From the NCBI GenBank assembly GCA_023014335.1, contig JAECYW010000009.1:2852001-2916000 (forward strand): 64,000 nucleotides of DNA, in the 5' to 3' direction. The translations under genes and the position numbers were made by a program. Positions 56,303 to 64,000 of this stretch are shown one piece after another. The notes beneath the pieces were generated by a model that saw nothing but the letters and a program-made list of their open reading frames with translations, did no database searches and had not been told where the DNA came from. Numbering within the stretch: position 1 is the first letter of the stretch; each line of letters starts with the position of its first letter. Source of the DNA: Galerina marginata. Lineage: Eukaryota; Basidiomycota; Agaricomycetes; Agaricales; Galerinaceae.

Positions 56303-56824
56303 GAGAAGTGAATTGCTACGAGAGAAATAGGCCCACTTACGACTTGACTAATACTCTTTCCTGGTTGAATGTGGAATAGGTAGGGGGCAGTGGCACGCGT
56401 CGCATCGCGTTTTAAATTGAGGGGCTCATTTGGTTCTGCTTGTTCACTCCACGTGCCTGCAGTACTTTGACAAAGACTCAGAGGTTCTTTGAATCTTTCC
56501 CTCTTTGGCGTTGGCCAGTGGACGTCGTTCAACAGGGACCTACAGTACAATGGGGCTAAGAGAAAAAATGTAAGCGAATTAAGAAGACCTCTGTTTGGAT
56601 TAAATCCTTGGCCTGAAGCACCGCCGCGAAAAGGAACAACTTTCGGGACATACAAAGCTTTGTTAGCTTCGAAACGAACATGCTGAGTGAAACGTTGGCC
56701 CTACTATTGGAATATTAATTAGCACAAGGAATGTTATCTTTTGCGCCGTGCTACGAGCTCTTACGAGTCCAAAGAGAGTCCTGGCCATTCAGAAAATTAA
56801 TTACGCACAAACTCACCAACTTCC

Positions 56825-57352
56825 TCACTTCCGCTTCTTGCTAACCCTCGAACTCGAAGCGCCAACCTCCTTCGCCGATTTCCGCTTCTTCGAACAACCA
56901 GCCTGCGCACACGATATCACATTCTCATTTCCCTCCCCGTCGTCTTCATCATAATACACGACCTCATCAGGATCCGTAGTATGCGGCGCCTCGATGCAGA
57001 AACCGGACTCGGACGGGTGGTTGTCAAATTCCGAATCAAACTCGACACCACAGCAATCAAGCGTCGTCGTCATCTCGTCAGAACCAACATTTGTTCGCTC
57101 CGAATCGCCCTCCTCGTTGTGCTTGATCTTGCAAGCCTTCTTGTGGTTCTCGTTGTCGCTGTACTCGACGTGGCAGCGCACGCAGTGTTTCTTGTCACCC
57201 GCTTGAGATGATAGCGGGGCCAGGAGAGTTGAGAGCCCCTTCAGCTCTTCAGGGGTCGCTTTTGTCAGGGATTTTATGAGGCAGGCTTGGATATTTTCGC
57301 CGGTGGATCCACTGAGGAGCGACTTGAGAGTTGTCTTCAATGCCGGTGCCAT
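56825..57352 (-). CDS. Small Cys/His-rich protein, paralogue 3 (175 aa)
   Basis: Same architecture: STGENIQACLIKSLTKATPE, KHCVRCHVEYSDNENHKKAC then KIKHNEEGDSE, LDCCGVEFDSEFDNHPSES, APHTTDPDEVVYYDEDD, NENVISCAQAGC. It differs in a shorter acidic run and a basic tail (KKRKSAKEVGASSSRVSKKR) that looks like a bipartite nuclear localisation signal, so this copy may be nuclear. Intronless; adjacent to paralogue 2 in the same direction. Confidence 0.72.
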   Translation of the reverse strand: MAPALKTTLKSLLSGSTGENIQACLIKSLTKATPEELKGLSTLLAPLSSQAGDKKHCVRCHVEYSDNENHKKACKIKHNEEGDSERTNVGSDEMTTTLDCCGVEFDSEFDNHPSESGFCIEAPHTTDPDEVVYYDEDDGEGNENVISCAQAGCSKKRKSAKEVGASSSRVSKKRK

Positions 57353-58300
57353 CTGTGGATACAGTATCTGAGCAACAGAAAAGGGACGAAGAAGTGGCTG
57401 GTTTTACCACGATTTTTATCTTTTGCAGGAAGCTGCTAGGAGGTCGAATCGAATCGAAGGAAGAGCTCAAGGCTACTTGACTGCTAAGAAGAGCTGCGTT
57501 GACGCGTCTTTAAGCTCAGCGTTAGAGGTACTGATCGCTGTTTTCGCTGGAAGGCAGATGGTAAAAATTGGGGACGCGTTTTTTAACTTTTTACGCGTGG
57601 TGCCGTGATTTGAAATTTCCCCAGCACTTTGGTCGTGTTTGCTCCCCAACTATATACAACACACCTACATCCCTTAATCCAGTAACTCGGCGAGGTGGAC
57701 ATGACTATTCACGTTGAATCAAGTTGTACTACGATCAGAGCTGTTTTTTTTTTTTTTCGTACTCCAGAAAATTCGGAGGCAAGTCATGTTCATCGACAGA
57801 AATCCAGGGCTACTACGAAGCTCAACTTCAAGCGTCAGAGCTACCTACAAAAGTAATGCGATCTACGGACTATAATTAGCTTGAACCCAGGCCGGAGGGT
57901 CCGCGTTTAAATAATAGTACAGAACCCGTTCGAAGTTCGAACCGCGTCTGGAATATTAGCTTTGGCACCAAGACCTTCAGGTTCCAACTTCTAAAACCCA
58001 AATAGGAGGGTTTCAGCATCCAACAAGAGGCCAAATGGATCAAATTTAAAAGACAGCTCACATTGAAACTCAAAAGGCGAAAGACAGAGGCGAATCGAGT
58101 CGACCAGCTGTCCGATCTAAATCACTCATGTTTAGACGCTCGACGCCACCGTTGACTTTAAATTAAGCGCCGCCACACAAGTGTGTACCCAACCTGTCCA
58201 CCCTTCCAATTTCAGCCTTGGACGTGAATTTTACATCCCGAAAAGATGCGATTCGGTCGGCATTTTCTAGTGCCAGGACACTACTGGGGTGTAACTATTT
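57353..58300. other. Intergenic with duplicated flank (copy of 54,560-54,910)
   Basis: 57,790-58,290 is a diverged copy of 54,560-54,910. The remainder shows nothing recognisable. Confidence 0.4.
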
Positions 58301-58700
58301 TGACAAGGGTCAAAATGTGGGATAGACCGTTTGTGTTTTAACATGAGGTAAAATTTGGGTCAAAATGTCATCTGTTGATTGCACGAAAATGTGGGCAAAA
58401 CACCTGATTTAGCGTCTTTGTTAAATGAAATATTCAGCCATGACCCAAAAAATAGGTAAAACTGCCAATTTTGATCAAACTGAAAATTTGGATTTTAGCA
58501 AATTGATCAAAATTAAACATTCTGCTGAAATTTACCTATTTGCGTAAATGTCTTATTCATCTCTGGTCAAAATGTCTTTGTTTGCGACAATGTTTGAATA
58601 AAATATTCTCACATATGTTTTGATAAAATTCAAAATATCCTGTTTTAGCTCAAGCAAAATGTATCGTGCGCTGAGCGTGTCGCACCCTTGCCGCTGGGTG
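58300..58700. other. AT-rich island with repeated GGTCAAAATGT
   Basis: Strongly AT-rich, abruptly bordered by GC-rich sequence near 58,670. GGTCAAAATGT occurs exactly at 58308, 58358 and 58565, and its variants elsewhere in the island. No frame. Could be a decayed insertion or a regulatory tract. Confidence 0.45.
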
Positions 58701-58899
58701 ACCCGCGACGCTCTCAGCGAGGTCGTGTCATCACATCTGTAACGGTCACGGACGCTCGCTAGTTTGGGACAATCCCCGATTTATCATTCAATTTTACATG
58801 TCACAAAAAAGCGACGCGTCTCAATTCTGGTCACCCCCACCTACTTTTTTGCAGGTGCTTTCGTCGTTGTCATCGTTCACTGTCATATCATCGCCCGCC

Positions 58900-59560
58900 C
58901 TTGTCTATCGTCGGTTTTCCAACACCAGCGCACTACTGGGACCACGTTCCTTAGATCGCGTTCGTTTTTTCAACGTTCGCCCATTGTCTTGTCTTTCGTG
59001 TACGAGACGTCTGCGGTCATCCCTGGTAGTTTACTCTCTCTCGATAAATTTCCCTGCTCCGGTCGACGACGACGGATATGTTCATATTTAAAATTCTCCA
59101 ATTATTACCAGCCTCACATTGGCCGGTTACATTTTGGGCAACTGTGCCTTCGTACGCGCCTTCATACAGGCCCACGGCCCAGAGACCCTTCGAACAGGAA
59201 GTGTTGTTCTCACAGATCAGTACACCGTGGAACGAGCAATGGGAAAGCAGTCGCATTGAGGAAAGCACACGAATTTCGAGCAATGTTAAGGTAAGTTTAT
59301 AAGTAGCTTCCGTCCTGGTATTCCCATCTTCTAAAATGCCAGGTTCAATATGCCGAGGTTCAATACTTTTTCACTGACAGGGATACTGGGCAAGAAAATC
59401 TGCTTTGTCTCTCGATAACGACGGTCGACTCTGTTGTTTCAATCCGCGCTTACCAGGCGACCCCAAAAATCTCTGGTTTGTCGTCGAAAAATCTGGATCA
59501 AGTGATGTTCAACTCATTCCGTATGGCGGCGATGTCGAGGACTGATTGCTGTAGAGGTGA
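58900..59560 (+). pseudogene. Decayed tail of a transposon-associated reading frame (possible)
   Basis: Fragments STRISSNVK, then VQYAEVQYFFTDRDTGQENL (near 59,350), and NLWFVVEKSGSSDVQLIPYG (near 59,470-59,530) recall the C-terminal region of large uncharacterised proteins often found with transposons in Agaricomycetes (pattern xAEVQYFF ... VVEKPG). Frames do not join into one protein. The family link is from memory of the pattern and is weak. Confidence 0.3.
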
Positions 59561-59593
59561 CGATATTATATATTTTCTTCGACCTCATAGAAA

Positions 59594-60620
59594 ATGAATG
59601 ATACAAGTCAAGAAATCGAGCCAGTTGTGATGCGCTGGGTTGCTGGTTCCGGTGCACCGATTTTGTTCGCTATTCACGTGCGTCAGGCCAACTTGCTCAT
59701 ACGCAATATTTTTGTCGTTTTCACCTTCACAAACTTGGTCAATCTCTTAAGAGTCCCGTTGTTACACGTCAATGGAAAGCACGAATCCAATGGTACAAGA
59801 CTACCGGTTCTTACTGGGATTAATCAACCGCATCTGCAGGCCGGTAATTGCCTGATGTACGCCGACCCCCATGTGCTCGACCTTCGACAAACGCGCTCAT
59901 TGCAATCCGGTCTCTTAGCGCTACAGCGGGTCCTATTGCTTTGATCATTCTTGCAGCGTCTCAAGCCATTTCCACGGTATCCCAGCGCCTCTGTCTCTTT
60001 TCTCAATCGTGCACTCTATTGTGTCCAACCTACATTTGTCACCCATTTTCTGAGGGTATTCAATCGACGGGCACTTTCTTGGCCACAATGCTCTAACTGT
60101 AATGTGCAGTATCGCTAAATATCGATTAACTCCCCTTCTTTCACCTTTAACCGGTATGTACCCAGCCTTTGTTCCCCGACATGACACCGATCTTATTGTA
60201 AGGCTCCTTCACATCTAGTCGACATTGATATTCTTTGGAAATACTGGGGCACGGTGAGCAGCCATTGCGACTGTATGCAGGCCCTAAACCACTTTGTAAG
60301 TGCAGTTTCGTCTTTTTGTGCGACGCTCACCGTGATGTTGCTTGTTCGGCTAAGTGTCGGTCAGCGTCGGGTTTGATACCGACGCAGTCAACATATGAAG
60401 TATATTGCTACTGTTCTCGGCTATACAACATGGCTTAACGAGGGCCTCGAATTTTTCGTCTGATTCTTTTTCAGATCCAATTGTTGTTGCTTTGCCTCTA
60501 CGACCGCAAGTGCAGGTCGCCTTTTTTATTTTTTCGATCAAGATTAATTCGCTTCAACATTACTTCAGTGTTCCATACCAGTCTGTACTGAACTTCCGTT
60601 CACTCCGTTGTAATTAGTAC
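59594..60620 (+). pseudogene. Membrane-protein-like fragments, unresolved
   Basis: MNDTSQEIEPVVMRWVAGSG then LLIRNIFVVFTFTNLVNLLR, followed by pieces with hydrophobic helices (near 59,880-59,960 ALIAIRSLSATAGPIALIIL; near 60,300 VSSFCATLTVMLLVRLS; near 60,510 VQVAFFIFSIKIN). A multi-exon membrane protein or its remains is likely, but I could not join the exons and recognise no family. Confidence 0.3.
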
Positions 60621-60710
60621 TCTGTTCAGCGTCACACTCCCCCAGTACAATTGCTCGCTCGCAAGGCCGAAATCAAGGAAGTCGTCAAGAAATATCCGAG
60701 AACACAAGAT

Positions 60711-62560
60711 TCATAACGCAAAATTCATAATATCATTCTTAGAGCAAACCATCAACTTGTCCATAATTTGGTCCTCGTCCACCTTTTGGTTATCTGTATC
60801 CTTCTTAACCACCTGAGGCATTCGAAGACTCTTATGCAGGATGCGTTCCTCCAAATCTAGGATATCAGCTTGGGTAGGCTGGTAGGCTGGCTGATAGTCC
60901 TGACCGTCACAATGTCTCGCCTGGCAATAGCATCCCGCCAAATACCAGGGATCAAACCATTTTGAAATTTCTCAGGCAGATTGGTGAACTCCTACGGGAA
61001 GCATGAGCAAGACCAAATAAAGAAGGAAGAAGATCGGACCAATTCGAAAGCCGGAAACCAAGCTTGCCATGTGATTGCCAATGCAAAGTTGAGGAGAAGG
61101 AGAGTGAATAAAATTATTTGCTCCCCTCTCCGCTCCTCTTCTCGCCGTCTCCGTTGCAATGCGCGTTTAGTCTTCCAATGTAGCTAATCAGCTTATGATT
61201 GGGCTAGGAAGTTTTTGGAACGTTACTCACGGGCTTTTCCCGAATGCAGACTTGGGATTTGTTATCAGATGAGCCGCTGACAATTAAATGACGCTCTTCT
61301 GAGCTCGTGGACTAGACAGACAAGATATGTAATCATCTTAAATCAAGAACCCTAAAACAGACTCACCCATATTGCTCGAATTAAGCTGGATTGGCTTCCA
61401 TACGCTAATATTTGGTTGAACTGCGGAGATTTAGGATTGAAAGATAGAGCCTTCCACGGTCACTGCCACTTACAACAGACTGCCCATTTTCACAAAAAAC
61501 CACTGCCCTGATATGCTTGCGAGCAGTCGGCACATCTAGAGAGTGCGCCGGGATGGAACGGCCTGCAGGATGTATGTCGTACCCCGTGCTAATGTTGTCG
61601 ATCACGACATTCTTCTCCATCTCATCAAGGTCAGCGTTGCCACTTCAGTGCCTTGTCAAATATAAGCATAACAGACAGGGAGAACTACCCACATTGCTGT
61701 CTTGACAGTTTTTGAATACTTTACAGCGGCTGTCTCAGAATCATAGCAGATTCTAGTTCCAGTAGTCAGTGAATGAACTCGGTCGAAGGCACATATCTCT
61801 CACAGTTCTCCAGACTCAAGATAGAAGATTATAAGGTCCTGCCCTTCGTCTAAGAAGTGGAGGGATCGTGGAATCGCTTGGCTGGGGCCCACAGTCCACA
61901 AAGCATCCAGCGGGGTTGGAAAGCTCCCTGACATTATGAGATGTATTATGTAGGCCATATTTTGAAACTGAATATCAGCGCACCTTCTTTGTTGAAGCGA
62001 AACATCTTCACACTTCCAGTGTGGCTCGTTGCAGCAAGGCGCTGTTGGTGCGGATCATACATAATTGCCTCGACACTGCTGCCAGCTTCAAAGATCAGGG
62101 TGTCAAGAACTTTAAAGAAGTGGTTTTGCTTCTTCACAATGCACAGGTCAGAGTTTATATGAGGTGTGGAAATAGGAACGTACGCGCTTGCGCCGATAAA
62201 CAACCAGTCTGCCTCTTCCCGTGCCCAAGCACAGTAACCCGCCACTCGATGCACCAGTCCAAATCATGCATGTCACTTGACCCCAACGACCTCCTGAGTT
62301 AGTAAGAGTCTCGGTGCACTCGAAAGTCTTCAGATCCCAGATATTGACGCATCCGTCGTCACCTACATCCCAAGGTCAGGCAAAGAATACAGCGGGGAGA
62401 ACATTTACCTCCACTGGCCAGAAGGTCAAATTCATGAATAATTGCAAAACAATTGATAGGACCATGATGACCACTAAGCTTAGCCTTCAGGAAGTAACTC
62501 TAGTGAAACAGTGTCGACCGGTGTTACATAAACTTGACGGAAGGGTTTGAACGTACATTC
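60711..62560 (-). CDS. WD40-repeat protein with C-terminal transmembrane helix
   Basis: Minus-strand exons read in order: KLSGHHGPINCFAIIHEFDL then LASGG (near 62,440), DDGCVNIWDLKTFECTETLT with GQVTCMIW (near 62,330), LCLGTGRGRLVIYRRKR, FEAGSSVEAIMYDPHQQRLA with ATSHTGSVKMFRF (near 62,030). After these come PRSLHFLDEGQDLIIFYLES, KHIRAVVFCENGQSVVSGSD (near 61,500), and RHLIVSGSSDNKSQVCIREK then P, ending at a GTGAGTAAC donor near 61,235. The next exon continues in frame with an Arg/Glu run and a hydrophobic helix (IILFTLLLLNFALAITWQAW, near 61,100). These are WD40 blades followed by a membrane anchor, a combination seen in expanded basidiomycete WD40 families. Both ends are unresolved: first exons may reach 62,930 and the stop lies between 60,711 and 60,960. 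Function unknown. Confidence 0.6.
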
Positions 62561-62929
62561 CCTGGGCGAATGACGTCCCAGATTTGTTGTAAACACATGC
62601 TGTGAACAGAAACGAGAGCAGATGACAGCGTGAGCAGTGGGTGAGTTGGAATGAGCTCGATACCCACTATTTAAAGGTCTTCCAACGCTTGAGGCGCTAC
62701 TCATTTTTCCGGCACTGATAAGGACGTCTAGGTTTATTCCAGGGCAATTCAAAGTTCGGGTTGGAAACGAGTCACCGCGCATGCGGATGCGTAAAGTGAT
62801 TTGCAGAGATCTCGGAGGACGAGTTGTTTTCATGATCAGAGATCGATCGCCTTCAGTTTTGTAAGCTGTCAATCTGACATAATATTCAGGGAGACGTCGC
62901 GGTTTCGAGTAGTGCAGGCAGCGCACTGG

Positions 62930-64000
62930 CTCCGGTTGGTAGGAAGCTTAAGCAGATATTGCGATGCGCTTCGGCAAGGGTAAATAGTATAAACATTGTC
63001 AAGCGCTCGATTGCATGGTCAGGAGGGCCGGCGCCAGCGATCAGATACTTACATCGATATCAAAAGAATCACAGAAAACCCCATCGACGCCAATTGACGC
63101 GCGTAAGCGTGACTTACGAGGTCCAAGAGAGTGGATTGACGAGAAGAATGGTCCGTCTCTCCTTGGCAAATCCAGATTTGGGCCAAACCAAAACATAGCA
63201 AATTAAATATTGGCACCGCACAGCGAATTGAATATCAGTATTGAACATATCGATACCGTGTAAGCACTCTATAGCGTACCGTAGTTCATATGTCTGGGCA
63301 TCATATACCCTGTGCTATGGGACTACGACGCTATAGCGCTATAATCTATAGCGTAGCGTATCCAGGATTTGCTGACTTCGACGGGTTGGTTTGACGGGAG
63401 CCGGAGATGACTAAGTGATCCGAATTTGTTTGTGTGAGGCAAACAGATATAGTCTTCGACATTACTCGGAGGCCGTTCATGTCGTTTGTCTCTTGTCTAC
63501 CCTTTCTCAACCGGTCTGCTTTCTTGCCACTCACAATGTATGCATTTTCGACCACTGGCATACCCTAATTATAAGCAACGATTTCAGAACCCCTTTCTGG
63601 CTGGAAGACATCGTAACTAGTCGGAATATGGAATCCGTGAAGCGTCTTAGGGACATCACCAAATCTGTCAACATTAATCGTAAGTACAGTACCAGTTTTG
63701 CTTTAGCGCTTTGTGATCAGGCACTTACGATTATAAACAGGGATGCTCATACTATGCTATGGAACACGATCAGCCATACCGTGGGACTCCACTGGGAACT
63801 GTTGGGCCCGTAAAGTAACGGCCTCGACTCAAGCATCTTGGTATCGGGCGGGCAGTTCGTTGAAGGGAAATGGCTAAATAGCTGGCAATGACGGCGGCTA
63901 AGTTGCCCGACCTGTCTAGCGACATGCCTTCCTCCCGTGTTCGCATTCCTCCACGTTACCACGTAGGCGAATTTCTTGCTGAAAACCTCCTCACTAAATT
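62930..64000. other. Right edge, unresolved; possible further WD40-like remnant
   Basis: A minus-strand piece near 63,346-63,440 (SDHLVISGSRQTNPSKSANP) resembles the RHLIVSGSSDNKS segment of the neighbouring WD40 gene, hinting at a paralogue or fragment. A plus-strand frame (63,415-63,813) has no motif. Palindromic CTATAGCG words lie at 63,269-63,353. Confidence 0.25.

Overview
This window looks like a nuclear contig of a filamentous basidiomycete, most likely an Agaricomycete. Coding exons are interrupted by many 45-60 nt GT-AG introns, intergenic spaces are short to moderate, and the gene families are fungal: a GH18/CBM18 chitinase with a divergent LysM protein, F-box proteins, Set1, Jip5, and WD40 proteins with a C-terminal membrane helix. 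No rRNA, CRISPR or bacterial-type operon is visible. All gene models are hand-spliced by reading exons, so splice sites are inferences.

Left part (1-31,000), mainly single-copy genes: a chitinase on the minus strand running off the left edge; a divergent secreted protein with about nine LysM modules (3,576-7,729); a reverse-transcriptase-related cellular gene of RVT type (8,756-11,581); two F-box genes (about 12,010-13,736, possibly broken, and 14,609-16,549); a poorly resolved multi-exon gene (17,457-18,715); the WD40 ribosome-biogenesis factor JIP5 (19,045-20,885), convergent with a small minus-strand reading frame; an ALDH7-type aldehyde dehydrogenase (22,267-24,575); an unknown coiled-coil protein (25,188-26,868); about 3 kb without clear genes; and a tRNA-Asn(GTT) with an intron at 30,206-30,301.

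Middle part (31,000-57,400): SET1, the H3K4 methyltransferase (31,006-36,077, minus), begins a complex segmental duplication. In the left copy SET1 is followed by a repeat block with a roughly 250-bp satellite, a truncated copy of a proline/serine-rich gene, and a small cysteine/histidine-rich gene. In the right copy a rearranged fragment of SET1 is followed by the same repeat block, an inserted membrane-protein gene (44,982-47,638) between near-identical direct repeats, a longer satellite array, the full proline/serine-rich gene (52,488-53,735) and two more cysteine/histidine-rich paralogues. Two short terminal-inverted-repeat elements with TA target duplications lie here: a 588-bp element at 42,508-43,095, and a 388-bp element inside an intron of the membrane-protein gene that carries telomere-like repeats.

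Right part (57,400-64,000): an AT-rich island, decayed transposon-associated and membrane-protein-like coding fragments, a minus-strand WD40 gene with a C-terminal membrane helix, and an unresolved right edge.
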